Positions 8,443 through 17,038 of a stretch of 47,970 bases of DNA are shown here, piece by piece. The translations under genes were made by a program, and so were the position numbers. The DNA lies in assembly GCA_964498125.1 (NCBI GenBank), contig CAZCGE010000077.1:1-47970 (forward strand). The letters run 5' to 3'. The notes beneath the pieces are model-generated. The model worked only from the letters and a program-made list of their open reading frames with translations. It ran no database searches and was not told where the DNA came from. Origin of the DNA: CAMDBL01 sp964498125 (GTDB lineage: Bacteria; Pseudomonadota; Alphaproteobacteria; Rhizobiales; Hyphomicrobiaceae). Position 1 is the stretch's first letter. Every line of letters starts with the position of its first letter.

Positions 8443-9669
8443 ATGTCAACCCTCGCCGCACCCTTGCTGTCCAGCCTGCGCGTCCTCGAACTCGGCCACT
8501 TCATCGCCGCGCCGTTCTGCACGCGCGTGCTGGCCGATCTCGGCGCCGACGTCATCAAGATCGAGCCGCCGGGCACCGGCGATCCGGTGCGCGGCTGGGG
8601 CGCGCAGGCCAACGGCCGTTCGATCTGGTGGAGCGTGCACGGTCGCAACAAGCGCTCGGTGACGCTCAACCTGCGTGACCCCGCCGCGCGCGAGATCGTG
8701 CTGGCGCTGGTCGCCAAATGCGATGCCGTGGTCGAGAACTTCCGTCCGGGTCAGCTGGAGAAATGGGGCATCGGGCCCGACGTGCTGGCCAAGGCGCGCA
8801 CCGGTCTTTCGATCGTGCGGATCTCGGGCTACGGCCAGACCGGACCGGAATCCCAGAGGGCCAGCTTCGGCGTGATCGGCGAGGCCAAGGGCGGCCTGCG
8901 CTACCTGACCGGCTACCCGAAGGGCACCACCGAGCTGCCGCCACCGCGCACCGGCGTCAGCGTTGGCGACAGCGTGGCGGGCCTCTATGGCGCGGTGGGT
9001 GTGCTTGCCGCCATCATCGACCAACGCGCATCCGGCCGCACGGCGCCACGCGTCATCGACGTGGCGCTCGGCGAAGCCGTGCTGACGCTGATGGAGGGCG
9101 TGCTGCCCGAATATGCGCTGACCGGCGCCGTGCGCGAGCCCATGGGCTCCGGCATGACCAGTTCCGCGCCGACCAGCGCCTATCCCTGCACAGGCGGCGG
9201 CTGGGTTCTGATCGCCGCCAACTCCGATCCGCTGTTCCGCACGCTGGCTGGCGCCATGGGCCAGCCCGAGCTGGCCGGCGATCCGCGCTTTCGTGATAAT
9301 CCCAGCCGGTTGCGGAATGTCGCCGAGCTCGACCGCCTGATTGGCTGCTGGACCGAGCCGCGCCACATCGACGAGGTGCTGGACGCGCTGGAGGCCGCCA
9401 ACATCCCCTCGAGCAAGGTCTATACCGTCGCCGATATCGCCAGCGACCCTCAGTACCGGCATCGGCGCATGGTGACCGAGGTGGAGGACGCCAGCCTCGG
9501 CCGGTTGCTGCATCCCGGCGTGGTGCCGATGGTGGATGGCCTCGATCGCGACGCGCAGATCCGTTGGGCGGGGCCCGAGGTCGGCCAGCACAACGCCGAC
9601 GTCTATGGTGAACTCGCCGGCCTCACCGCAGCCGACCTCGCCCGTATGCGCCAGAGTGGCTTGATCTGA
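8443..9669 (+). CDS. CaiB/BaiF family (class III) CoA-transferase
   Basis: A 408-residue enzyme of the class III CoA-transferase family, which moves CoA between carboxylic acids. Visible features are the N-terminal RVLELGHFIAAPFCTRVLAD, DVIKIEPPGTGDPVR, the NKRSVTLNLRDPAARE strand, and VSVGDSVAGLYG, in which Asp176 fits the catalytic aspartate. I use the ATG of MSTLAAP, matching usual family starts; AGGAG is 13 bases upstream, and in-frame ATG 8416 or GTG 8407 are alternatives. Its first 100 bases are duplicated at 7275-7365. It faces the SDR gene tail to tail. The acyl substrate is unknown. Confidence 0.92.
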   Translation: MSTLAAPLLSSLRVLELGHFIAAPFCTRVLADLGADVIKIEPPGTGDPVRGWGAQANGRSIWWSVHGRNKRSVTLNLRDPAAREIVLALVAKCDAVVENFRPGQLEKWGIGPDVLAKARTGLSIVRISGYGQTGPESQRASFGVIGEAKGGLRYLTGYPKGTTELPPPRTGVSVGDSVAGLYGAVGVLAAIIDQRASGRTAPRVIDVALGEAVLTLMEGVLPEYALTGAVREPMGSGMTSSAPTSAYPCTGGGWVLIAANSDPLFRTLAGAMGQPELAGDPRFRDNPSRLRNVAELDRLIGCWTEPRHIDEVLDALEAANIPSSKVYTVADIASDPQYRHRRMVTEVEDASLGRLLHPGVVPMVDGLDRDAQIRWAGPEVGQHNADVYGELAGLTAADLARMRQSGLI

Positions 9670-9682
9670 AATCGAAGGCGAC

Positions 9683-10483
9683 TCACAGGCTCCGCGAGTT
9701 CTTCCCCAGCACCCGCTGCAGCACCTGGCGATAGGCGCCGAAGTCGGTGAAGCCGCCATCGACCGGCACGTCGTGGCCGGTGATGTAGCCGCTGTCGTCG
9801 CTGACCAGGAACAGCACGACCTTGGCGATATCGTCCGCCGTGGCGGGCCGCTGCAATGGCGTCATCCAGGTCATGGCCTCGATGAAATCGGCCGATTCGC
9901 CGACCATATCGGTCAGCACGATGCCCGGATGCACGGCGTTGACGCGGATCTTCCAGGGCGCGAACTCCATCGCCGCACTCTTGGTCAGGCCACGGATCGC
10001 CCATTTGGTCGAGCTGTAAGCCGTGGCGAAGTGGCCGGTCATGCCGGCGATCGAGCCGGTATTGACGATGGCGCCGCCGCCGGCATCGCGGATCAGCGGC
10101 GCACAGGCCCGCATGCCGAGGAATGGCCCGGTCAGATTGATGCTGATCAGCCGGTTCCAGTCTTCCAGCTTGGTCTCGATCATGGAGGGAACGCGCAAGG
10201 CCACACCGGCATTGTTGACGAGAATGTGGAGCCCGCCATGGGTTTTCTTGACCCAGGCAGCCATCTCCGCCCAAGCCGCCTCCTGGCTGACGTCAAGGTG
10301 GCGGAACTCGGCCTTGCCACCGTCCTTGGCAATGGCCTTGGCGAGATCCTTGCCCTGATCATCGAGCACGTCGGCAATGACGACGGTGGCGCCTGCCGCG
10401 GCCAGTAGGCGTGCCTCGGCGGCGCCCTGGCCGCGGCTGGCCCCGGTGATGATGGCGACCTTGCCGGCGAGTTTCTGATCCAT
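9683..10483 (-). CDS. SDR family NAD(P)-dependent oxidoreductase
   Basis: A 266-residue classical short-chain dehydrogenase. The cofactor motif TGASRGQG spans residues 13-20, NNAGVALR follows near residue 90, the catalytic Ser lies in NTGSIAG near 143 and the YSSTK motif gives Tyr and Lys near 156-160. The C-terminal VPVDGGFTDFGAYRQ closes the fold. The start ATG has GAGGAA directly upstream. It is the last gene of a co-directional run with the alcohol dehydrogenase and Bug receptors, its leader being occupied by the inverted repeat at 10501-10575. It probably oxidises an alcohol intermediate of the same pathway; the substrate is unknown. Confidence 0.92.
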   Translation of the reverse strand: MDQKLAGKVAIITGASRGQGAAEARLLAAAGATVVIADVLDDQGKDLAKAIAKDGGKAEFRHLDVSQEAAWAEMAAWVKKTHGGLHILVNNAGVALRVPSMIETKLEDWNRLISINLTGPFLGMRACAPLIRDAGGGAIVNTGSIAGMTGHFATAYSSTKWAIRGLTKSAAMEFAPWKIRVNAVHPGIVLTDMVGESADFIEAMTWMTPLQRPATADDIAKVVLFLVSDDSGYITGHDVPVDGGFTDFGAYRQVLQRVLGKNSRSL

Positions 10484-10500
10484 GTTGTTTCCTCTTGTTG

Positions 10501-10575
10501 CGTAGGTTGGGTTACGCGCGGAGCACCGGCTTTGCGCCATTGCCGCTGTCGTCGCCGCGCGTAACCCAACCTACG
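10501..10575. repeat. GTAGGTTGGGTTACGCG inverted repeat
   Basis: Two perfect 21-base arms (10501-10521 and 10555-10575, core GTAGGTTGGGTTACGCG) enclose a 33-base loop and fill most of the spacer between the alcohol dehydrogenase and SDR genes. The same element occurs at 13308-13379, degenerately at 889-956, and as a variant at 46214-46339. It would form a strong stem in mRNA. It looks like a short non-autonomous dispersed repeat. Confidence 0.85.
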
Positions 10576-10584
10576 GCGGCGAGC

Positions 10585-11691
10585 TCAATGCGGCAGGCGC
10601 AGCACCGGCTTGATGGTCTTGCCGCTCCCGGCGTCGGCGCAGGCTGAATTAATGTCGGCGAGGTCATACACCCGGATCATGCGCTCGAAAGGCATCTTGC
10701 CCTCGGCCATCAGGTCGATGAGCTTGGGCAGGAACTCCTTGGGCCTGGCCTCCCCTTGCACGACGCCGCGCACCAACCGGCCGCGCTGCAGATTGCGCAT
10801 CTCAAAGGCAACATCGACGCCCGAGCGGGCGCTGCCGAGCAGCACGCATTGCCCGCCGCCCTGCTGCAGCGATTCGACCGCCTCGCGGAATACGGCGGGC
10901 AGCGCCGAGGTCTCGATCGAAAAATCGACGCCGCCTTTGACGAACTTCTGGATGTCGGCCACCACGCCCTTGGACGCCGCGTGATTGATCGTGTGCGTGG
11001 CGCCAAGCTCGCGGGCGAGTTCGAGCCGCTCGTCGCGGATGTCGACGGCGACGATCGTCGTACAGCCGGACAGCTTGGCGGCCATCAGCGCAGCGAGACC
11101 GACGGCGCCGGTGCCGAAGATGGCGATGCTCGAGCCCAATTGCGGCTTCAAGACGTTGAGCACCGCACCGGCGCCCGTCTGCCCGCCGCAGGCGATGGCG
11201 GCCAGCCGTTCCAGCGGCACGTCCTGCCTCGCCTTCACGGCGAAGCGCTCGTTGGCGATGGTGTAGGTCGAGAACGAGGACTGCTGGAAGAACGAGCCGT
11301 AGACCGGCTGGCCTTTGCTCGTCAGGAGCGTCGAGCCGTCGGCGCGCGTGCCGTCTTGCTTGAGCTTGGGCGCATCCTGGCAATAGGCGATGCGGCCGGC
11401 CTGACAGGTGGGGCAGGCGCCGCACCAGGGGAAGGACATGACCACGTGATCGCCGGGTGCAAACGCGCGCACGTCCTTGCCGACCGCGGCAACGATACCG
11501 GCGCCCTCATGGCCAAACACGGCTGGGAATGGGATCTGGAAATACCCATCGCGGCCATGCACGTCGGTCTGGCAGATGCCGCTGGCGATGACCTTGACCA
11601 GCACCTCGTCGGCGCGCGGTGCATCCAGATCCAGCGTCTCGATGCCGAACCTGCCGAATTTCTCGCGCACGATGGCGGACGTGACTTGCAT
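10585..11691 (-). CDS. Zinc-dependent alcohol dehydrogenase (MDR family, aryl/benzyl type)
   Basis: A 368-residue medium-chain dehydrogenase. Catalytic zinc ligands are seen as Cys40 (SGICQTDVHGRDG) and His61-Glu62 (GHEGAG); the structural zinc loop is CGACPTCQAGRIAYC (Cys90, 93, 96, 104). The NAD-binding GTGAVGLAALMAAKL lies near residue 193, with Asp of VAVDIRDERL favouring NAD. The overall form resembles aryl-alcohol and benzyl-alcohol dehydrogenases. GAGG is five bases from the start. It sits between palindrome-filled spacers in a co-directional run and probably handles an alcohol made or imported by the same pathway. Confidence 0.92.
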   Translation of the reverse strand: MQVTSAIVREKFGRFGIETLDLDAPRADEVLVKVIASGICQTDVHGRDGYFQIPFPAVFGHEGAGIVAAVGKDVRAFAPGDHVVMSFPWCGACPTCQAGRIAYCQDAPKLKQDGTRADGSTLLTSKGQPVYGSFFQQSSFSTYTIANERFAVKARQDVPLERLAAIACGGQTGAGAVLNVLKPQLGSSIAIFGTGAVGLAALMAAKLSGCTTIVAVDIRDERLELARELGATHTINHAASKGVVADIQKFVKGGVDFSIETSALPAVFREAVESLQQGGGQCVLLGSARSGVDVAFEMRNLQRGRLVRGVVQGEARPKEFLPKLIDLMAEGKMPFERMIRVYDLADINSACADAGSGKTIKPVLRLPH

Positions 11692-11700
11692 GGGGACCTC

Positions 11701-11802
11701 GCGGCGGTGTCTAACATCCTGTCAGACACCGTTGCTCCACCTTATCAAGTTCCAATCGCAACGTTGAGCCAAGGTGTCTGACAGGATGTCAGACACCGCC
11801 GC
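11701..11802. repeat. Double palindrome, REP-like (GGTGTCTGACA)
   Basis: Two 30-base arms (11701-11730 and 11773-11802) are inverted copies with one mismatch. Each arm is itself a palindrome, GGTGTCTGACA-GGA-TGTCAGACACC or a one-base variant. The element fills the 112-base spacer between the alcohol dehydrogenase and the first Bug receptor. Paired inverted palindromes of this form resemble REP-type (BIME-like) elements, which elsewhere affect mRNA ends and are spread by RAYT transposases; no such transposase is in this window. Confidence 0.85.
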
Positions 11803-11803
11803 A

Positions 11804-12790
11804 TCACTTCTTCGCCAGGCCGATGTCGTCCATCAGCCTGGTCCAGGACACGCGCTCGTCGGCGAAGAACGTCTCGGTCGCCTCCGCGGTCCGCTTTGGC
11901 GCGGCGTTGACGTGCACCTTTTTCAGCGCCGCGATCAGCTCCGGCGAGGCCAGCGTATCCGCCGCCGCGGCGCGGATCTTGTCGAGCACGTCCTTGGGCG
12001 TGTTGGCCGGCGCCCACATCGCCGTCCAGAACGGTAGCGAGGCCTCGGGGTAGCCGAGCTCGGCGAAGGTCGGCACGTCGGGGAACTCGGGCAACCGCTG
12101 CGCCGACATGACGGCCACGGCCTTGATATCGGGGTCCTTGACCATGCCCGAAGCGGTGGCGGCGTTGATCGGGATCGACTGCACGTCACCGACCAGCAGC
12201 ATCGGCATGATCTTGCCGGTGCCGCCCTGCACGGGGATGTGGATGAACTTCAGCCCGTGCGCCTTCTCCATCTTGCCAACCCACATGTGGGCGAAGCTGC
12301 CGATGCCGCCGCCCATGCCATAGCGCACCTTGTTCGGGTTCGCCTTCACGTGCTCGATGAACTCCTTGAAGGTCTTGGGCGCGAAGTCCTTTTGGGAGAT
12401 GAGGAACAGGCTCGGCGTATTGGACAGCTGCGTCACCGGCACCGTCGCCACCTCGAACGGCTTCGGCATCTTGTCCTTCATCATCACGCCGGTGAAGATG
12501 GAGGTCTGAGCGTTGCCGAGATAGAGCGTGTAGCCGTCGGCCGGCGCATCGATCAGCGCCTGCAGCGCGATGATGCCACCGGCGCCGGGCTTGTTCTCGA
12601 CGATCGCCGGCTGGCCGAGCTTCAGCTTGAAGTGCTCGGCGAAGATGCGGCCGATGATGTCGGTGGCGCTGCCGGCGTCGAACGGGCAGAGCAGACGCAC
12701 CGGCTTGTTGGGATAGCCTTGGGCCGTGGCCGGCATGGTGCCCGCGATCAGGCCGAAGGCGGCCAGCGCGAGCGCGAGCAGTCGTCTCAT
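11804..12790 (-). CDS. Bug/TctC family tripartite tricarboxylate transporter receptor (copy 1)
   Basis: A 328-residue periplasmic solute-binding protein. Residues 1-23 are a Sec signal peptide ending in MPATAQ. The Bug-family pattern follows: YPNKPVRLLCPFDAGSATDI, IVENKPGAGGIIALQAL, APADGYTLYLGN, ANPNKVRYGMG, LPEFPDVPTFAELGYPE and WAPANTPKDVLDKI. Bug receptors bind small carboxylates and usually feed TctAB permeases, but many are orphans. No tctA or tctB lies in this window. AAAGGA is six bases before the ATG. The ligand is unknown; the neighbours suggest an aromatic or short-chain acid. Confidence 0.92.
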   Translation of the reverse strand: MRRLLALALAAFGLIAGTMPATAQGYPNKPVRLLCPFDAGSATDIIGRIFAEHFKLKLGQPAIVENKPGAGGIIALQALIDAPADGYTLYLGNAQTSIFTGVMMKDKMPKPFEVATVPVTQLSNTPSLFLISQKDFAPKTFKEFIEHVKANPNKVRYGMGGGIGSFAHMWVGKMEKAHGLKFIHIPVQGGTGKIMPMLLVGDVQSIPINAATASGMVKDPDIKAVAVMSAQRLPEFPDVPTFAELGYPEASLPFWTAMWAPANTPKDVLDKIRAAAADTLASPELIAALKKVHVNAAPKRTAEATETFFADERVSWTRLMDDIGLAKK

Positions 12791-12812
12791 CTGATGTCCT
12801 TTCTTCGAAGTG

Positions 12813-12889
12813 CGTGAGTGGTGAGTGGTGGATCAGCATTCGCTTTCGTCTCTAGACCTCGCTTCACGACTCACGACTCACCACTCACG
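12813..12889. repeat. Inverted repeat CGTGAGTGGTGAGT
   Basis: Perfect 14-base arms CGTGAGTGGTGAGT (12813-12826) and ACTCACCACTCACG (12876-12889) enclose a 49-base loop in the spacer between the cupin and the first Bug receptor. It could be an mRNA stem or a regulator site. It is unrelated in sequence to the repeats in the neighbouring spacers. Confidence 0.75.
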
Positions 12890-12896
12890 AAAAGCC

Positions 12897-13283
12897 TTAT
12901 GACAGCCTGGCCCAGGCCTCGGTCGCGTCCTTGGCCTTATTGTAATCCTGCGACAGATCACCGTCGCCGCACGGACTTTTCACCGTGAAGAACACGGCCG
13001 GGCCCTCGACGCAGCGCACGCCGTGGCGCGTGTTGCGCGGGATATGCACAAGGTCGCCTTTCTTGATGTCCTTGACCTCATCACCGAGGATCATGCGCAG
13101 CGTTCCCTCGAGCATCAGAATGAACTGCTCCTCATTGGGATGAAAGTGCGGGTTCGGACCATCGCCGAGCTGATAAGTGACGACACCGGCCTTCATCAGC
13201 TCGCCGGGCACCGTCTTGGCTTGGGCCGGCCCGCCGGCGCTGTCCTTCTTCGAGTCCATCCGGTCGATGTTGTAGTAGGGCAT
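12897..13283 (-). CDS. Small cupin protein
   Basis: A 128-residue single-cupin protein. Motif 1 is PNPHFHPNEEQFILMLEGTL (His, His, Glu ligands near residues 45-55) and motif 2 is IPRNTRHGVRCVEGPAVFF (His near 87). The metal-ligand pattern is complete, so a small metal-dependent isomerase, dioxygenase or decarboxylase accessory role is possible. GGAGGAA is six bases before the ATG. It lies between two Bug receptor genes on the same strand, with an inverted repeat on each side, and probably belongs to the same pathway. The substrate is not assigned. Confidence 0.87.
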   Translation of the reverse strand: MPYYNIDRMDSKKDSAGGPAQAKTVPGELMKAGVVTYQLGDGPNPHFHPNEEQFILMLEGTLRMILGDEVKDIKKGDLVHIPRNTRHGVRCVEGPAVFFTVKSPCGDGDLSQDYNKAKDATEAWARLS

Positions 13284-13307
13284 TGGCGTTCCTCCGACGT
13301 CGTGGTT

Positions 13308-13379
13308 GTAGGTTGGGTTACGCGCTGCAATGACTGGGCCCTCGAGTAACGTCCGTGCGCTGCGCGTAACCCAACCTGC
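13308..13379. repeat. GTAGGTTGGGTTACGCG inverted repeat (second copy)
   Basis: Arms GTAGGTTGGGTTACGCGC (13308-13325) and GCGCGTAACCCAACCTGC (13362-13379) differ at one base. It lies in the spacer between the second Bug receptor and the cupin, just as the 10501-10575 copy lies between alcohol dehydrogenase and SDR. The loop sequence differs, so only the arms are conserved. Confidence 0.85.
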
Positions 13380-13391
13380 GGCACCAGCCGT

Positions 13392-14372
13392 TTACTTCGC
13401 CTCCGCGCCGATCTCGTCGATCAGCTTGATGAAGCGCTCCATGTTGGCTTTCAGCCAGACGGCGCTTTCCGCCCGGTTCTTCATGAAGGTCGGCGTCGTC
13501 TCGGTCTTCTTCCACAGGTCCGTCGCCCGCTCCGCCTTCATCGACTTCTGGATGGCGTCGAAAAGCTTGTCGAGGATCTCGGGCGGCGTGCCGGCGGGTG
13601 CATAGAGCGCGTGCCACAAGCCGTTGCCGACATCGGGATAGCCGAGCTCGGCCAGGGTCGGCACGTCGGGGTAGATGCCGAGGCGTTTCGGCCAGGTGGT
13701 AGCCAGCACCTTGACGTCGCCGGCCTTGATCTGGCTGGCGATGGCGGCGGTGTTGATCAGCGCGATATTGGCGTCGCGGTTGGAAAGCGCTGTGACAATG
13801 CCGCCGCCGCCCTTCTGCGGCAGATGCACCATGTTCACCTGCGTCCGCTTGCCGAGCATGAACATGTCGAGATGCGGGCCGGTTTGCGCGCCGGGGCTGG
13901 CATAGCGCAGCTTGCCGGGATTGGCCTTGCCGTAGGCAACCAACTCCGTGAAATTATTGACCGGCAGCTCCTTGACCGCGCACAGTAGCGTCGGCGGGCC
14001 TTCGGCCAGCGGCGTGATGATGGTGTACGCCTTGTCCGGATCGATTGTGATCTTGTCCTTGCGGATGATGTTCGAGCTGGCGCCCGAGCTGTTGCCGAGC
14101 AGCAGCGTATAGCCGTCGGGCTTGGCGCGCGCGACCTCCTCCAGGGCGATCTGGCCGTTGGCGCCGGGCTTGTTCTCGATGACCACGGACTGGCCGATGA
14201 TCTGGCGCAGGTCCTCGCCCAGCGTGCGCATGATGATGTCGGTGGCGCCGCCGGCGGCGAAGCCGTTGACGATGCGGATCGGCTGATTGGGATAGGCGAC
14301 TTGCGCCCATGCCGGCGCGGCGAGTCCACCCGCGCTGGCGCCGATTCCTGCCAGCACTGTCCTTCTGTCCAT
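13392..14372 (-). CDS. Bug/TctC family receptor (copy 2)
   Basis: A 326-residue periplasmic binding protein with a possible Tat-like leader (MDRRTVLAGIGASAGG, then a cut near PAWAQ). Family landmarks are YPNQPIRIVNGFAAGGATDI, VIENKPGANGQIALEEVA, PDGYTLLLGNSSG, ANPGKLRYASPG and YPDVPTLAELGYPDVG. It is closer to copy 3 (both have IALEEV, RYASPG, GPHLD and LWHALY/W) than to copy 1, suggesting the 2-3 pair arose from a later duplication. GGGAG lies seven bases before the start. No TctAB permease is adjacent. Confidence 0.92.
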   Translation of the reverse strand: MDRRTVLAGIGASAGGLAAPAWAQVAYPNQPIRIVNGFAAGGATDIIMRTLGEDLRQIIGQSVVIENKPGANGQIALEEVARAKPDGYTLLLGNSSGASSNIIRKDKITIDPDKAYTIITPLAEGPPTLLCAVKELPVNNFTELVAYGKANPGKLRYASPGAQTGPHLDMFMLGKRTQVNMVHLPQKGGGGIVTALSNRDANIALINTAAIASQIKAGDVKVLATTWPKRLGIYPDVPTLAELGYPDVGNGLWHALYAPAGTPPEILDKLFDAIQKSMKAERATDLWKKTETTPTFMKNRAESAVWLKANMERFIKLIDEIGAEAK

Positions 14373-14446
14373 CGTGTGCTCCCTGTTTTTTTCTAGGTTA
14401 ATTGACGCTTCGACCGGCCATCACTGCGACAGCCGAAATCGCTCGA

Positions 14447-15418
14447 CTATTTCAGCAGTCCGGCCTCGACCGCCTGCTTGCGTAAACGATCCACGCGAGG
14501 CTTGCCCCAGCCGTCGATGTCGGCGCGCGTCTTGAGATCGGCGGCGATGATCTCGCTCTTGTTGTAGAGTTCCTGCACCTTTGGCGTCTTCAGCGCCTTC
14601 TGGGCGGCGTCGAACAGCTTGTCCATGACCGCCGGCGGCGTATCGACGTGCACCCACAGGGCGTGCCATAGCACGATGCCGGCGTCGGGAAGCCCAAGCT
14701 CCGTCATGGTCGGCACATTGGGGAAATCCCTGAGCCGCTTGGGAAAGTTGACACCGAGGGGCTTGGCCTCGCCCGACCTCAGCTGCGGCCCGACGGTGCC
14801 GATGTTGATGCTGGCTATATGCACATCGCCATTGATGACGGCCTGGGTCATCGGGCCGGCGCCCTTCTGCGGAATATGAACGAGGTCGATGCCGAGCTTC
14901 CTGCCGATGATGACGACGTCGAGATGCGGGCCCGAGTTGGTGCCGGGGCTAGCATAGCGCACCTTGGCCGGATTAGCCTTGGCGTAGGCCACCATTTCCG
15001 GCCATGAGCTGAACGGTGCATCCTTGTTGGCGACATGCATCGACGGCGGACCATCAGCCAGCGGCGCCACCATGACCATCTGCTTGTCGGGATCGAAGCT
15101 GAGCTTGTCCCTGAAGAGAAGCAGCGCGCTGGTACCGGTGCTGTTGGAAGCGAACAGCGTGTGGCCATCTGGCTTGGCCTTGTGCACTTCCTCGAGCGCG
15201 ATGATGGTGTTGGCACCCGGCTTGTTCTCGACAATCACGGCCTGGCCGATGAACTGGCGCATCTCCTCGGCCATGACGCGGACGACGAGATCGGTGCCGC
15301 CGCCGGGCGGGAAGGCATTGATGATGCGCACGGGTTGGCTCGGGAAAGGCGCCTGCGCCGCGGCGCCGGTTGCGAGCAGTCCACCGGCTAGAAGCACGGC
15401 TATCCGGAACAGTTGCAT
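14447..15418 (-). CDS. Bug/TctC family receptor (copy 3)
   Basis: A 323-residue receptor starting at MQLFRIAVLLAGG with a Sec signal peptide cut near GAAAQ. Landmarks are FPSQPVRIINAFPPGGGTDL, VIVENKPGANTIIALEEV, PDGHTLFASNSTG, ANPAKVRYASPG and FPNVPTMTELGLPDAG. The open frame continues about 130 codons upstream, but GGGAGG just before this ATG and the signal peptide fix the start. It is the first gene of the co-directional run reading down to the SDR gene, 74 bases from copy 2. It probably binds a small organic acid for uptake or sensing. Confidence 0.92.
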   Translation of the reverse strand: MQLFRIAVLLAGGLLATGAAAQAPFPSQPVRIINAFPPGGGTDLVVRVMAEEMRQFIGQAVIVENKPGANTIIALEEVHKAKPDGHTLFASNSTGTSALLLFRDKLSFDPDKQMVMVAPLADGPPSMHVANKDAPFSSWPEMVAYAKANPAKVRYASPGTNSGPHLDVVIIGRKLGIDLVHIPQKGAGPMTQAVINGDVHIASINIGTVGPQLRSGEAKPLGVNFPKRLRDFPNVPTMTELGLPDAGIVLWHALWVHVDTPPAVMDKLFDAAQKALKTPKVQELYNKSEIIAADLKTRADIDGWGKPRVDRLRKQAVEAGLLK

Positions 15419-15617
15419 CAGAACCTCCCTGGGCGTTCGACTGCGCAATCCGCGCAGATTTTGCGCCGGCGATCGACGGCTGCCCGAGACGGGCTGCTGC
15501 CTCGCCGCACTCGTTTTCTCTCCCGGGCCGCCCTTCGTTGCATGCGAGGATCGTTGCCCAGGCCGCAAGGATAACCGCGAGGGGTGCGAAGTCAACGCAC
15601 CGCTCAGCGGCCGATGG

Positions 15618-16793
15618 CTACGACCGGGCCTGTCTTGGCAGATCCGACCGCGCCAAGGCTTGGCCAATGATGGCCGCTTGCGACAGCAAAAGCAGGCCCG
15701 CCACGACGAAGCAGCTGGAAAAGCTCGTGTATTCAGCGAACACGCCCCACAGCACCGGCCCCAGCGTCTGGCCGCTGAACAGGCCGCATAGCAGGATCGA
15801 GACCGCCGAGCCACGCGCTTCCGGTACGAGGTCCGTGATCAGCGCCAACAAGCTGTTCTGCAACGAGAAAAAACCAAACCCGACGACCAGGTACAGCGGC
15901 ACCGTCGCCAGCCACGGCACGGGCAAGGCCACGGCCAGATGCGATACTCCGGCCAAAACGAAGCCCATGCGCATCAATGCCGGCAGCGGTACCCGGCCCG
16001 CGATCCAGCGCATGGCGATGCCCAACAGGACGCCGCCACAGGCAAAGCCGGCGATGGCGACGCCGGCCTGGAACGGGCCATTTCCGCCGCGCTGCTGCAG
16101 CAAGGGCGCCAGCAGCGGGAACAAGGCGACGATCAGCACGCCATTGGCAAAGCTGATCCCGGCAATCAGCTTAGATCCCGGACTGCCATACAACCGGCCA
16201 TAGTCGAATGCCGCACGCCGGGCCGAGAAACGTCGCGGTTGCGTCACGTCGCGCTCAATGAAGCGCAGCGCGACTATTACCGCCAGCGCGGCGACGGCTG
16301 CCATGACGCCATAGGTGAATCGCCAGCCCAGCGTGCCGACGATGGCGCCGGCCATCGCCGTGCCGATGACCTGCGCGGAGGTCGCTGCCGCCATGACCCG
16401 GCCGAACGCCGCCTGTCGATCTGCCGCCGGTACCTTGTCGGCCATCAGCGCCATGGTCATGGGAATGATGCCACCGGCCACCGCCCCCGTCAGCACCCGT
16501 GCCGCCATCAGCAGGCCATAGCTGGTGGCGAGCGCCGACAGCACCGTGCCAACCACGAGGATCGCCAAGCAGGTGCGGATCACGCGCACCTTGCCAAGCG
16601 CATCCGCCGTCGGTCCCAGCACGAGCTGCATGACCGCCATCGGCAGGGCAAAGGCGGACGACAGGAGAAAAGCATCGCGCAAGGATACCGACAGATCCGC
16701 GGCAATCACCGGCAGCATCGGATCGGTGGCACGGGCCTGCAACGCGGCGGCAAAGGCCACGGTGAGGAGCGCGACCAAGCTGGTCAACGGCAT
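15618..16793 (-). CDS. MFS transporter
   Basis: A 391-residue inner-membrane protein of the major facilitator superfamily with about twelve hydrophobic segments. The first starts at SLVALLTVAFAAAL, followed by the loop signature GPTADALGKVRVIR (about residues 61-74), the MAARVLTGAVAGGIIPMTMALMAD region of TM4-5 and a central polar loop (ERDVTQPRRFSARR). It resembles drug or sugar efflux members. The ATG chosen lacks a clear ribosome site; a GTG at 16814 is an alternative. It is upstream of, and co-directional with, the Bug receptors (199-base gap). The substrate is unknown. Confidence 0.88.
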   Translation of the reverse strand: MPLTSLVALLTVAFAAALQARATDPMLPVIAADLSVSLRDAFLLSSAFALPMAVMQLVLGPTADALGKVRVIRTCLAILVVGTVLSALATSYGLLMAARVLTGAVAGGIIPMTMALMADKVPAADRQAAFGRVMAAATSAQVIGTAMAGAIVGTLGWRFTYGVMAAVAALAVIVALRFIERDVTQPRRFSARRAAFDYGRLYGSPGSKLIAGISFANGVLIVALFPLLAPLLQQRGGNGPFQAGVAIAGFACGGVLLGIAMRWIAGRVPLPALMRMGFVLAGVSHLAVALPVPWLATVPLYLVVGFGFFSLQNSLLALITDLVPEARGSAVSILLCGLFSGQTLGPVLWGVFAEYTSFSSCFVVAGLLLLSQAAIIGQALARSDLPRQARS

Positions 16794-17038
16794 GTGCTGC
16801 ACTTTGGGCGCCACGTTCGATCCGCGTCGTCGACACGCCGTGCGTAGCCGACTGATCCTCGAACTCTTACGCTGCACGGCGCCCAGGCGCACGCGGTCCG
16901 CTCGTCGCACACATCTGACATGCGCGCGATGCGGGGGCAATTGGCTTGCCTGTCATCGCACGCGTGCCAGCGTAGAGATCACGTGATAAAGGTGCTGCAA
17001 TCGGTACCAGAGATCGCCTTCACGGCAGGGGCACGAGC

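Noticed and set aside
8446..9759. A 437-codon minus-strand frame
   Set aside because: It is antisense to the CaiB/BaiF gene; no recognisable family, His/Gly/Arg-rich composition.
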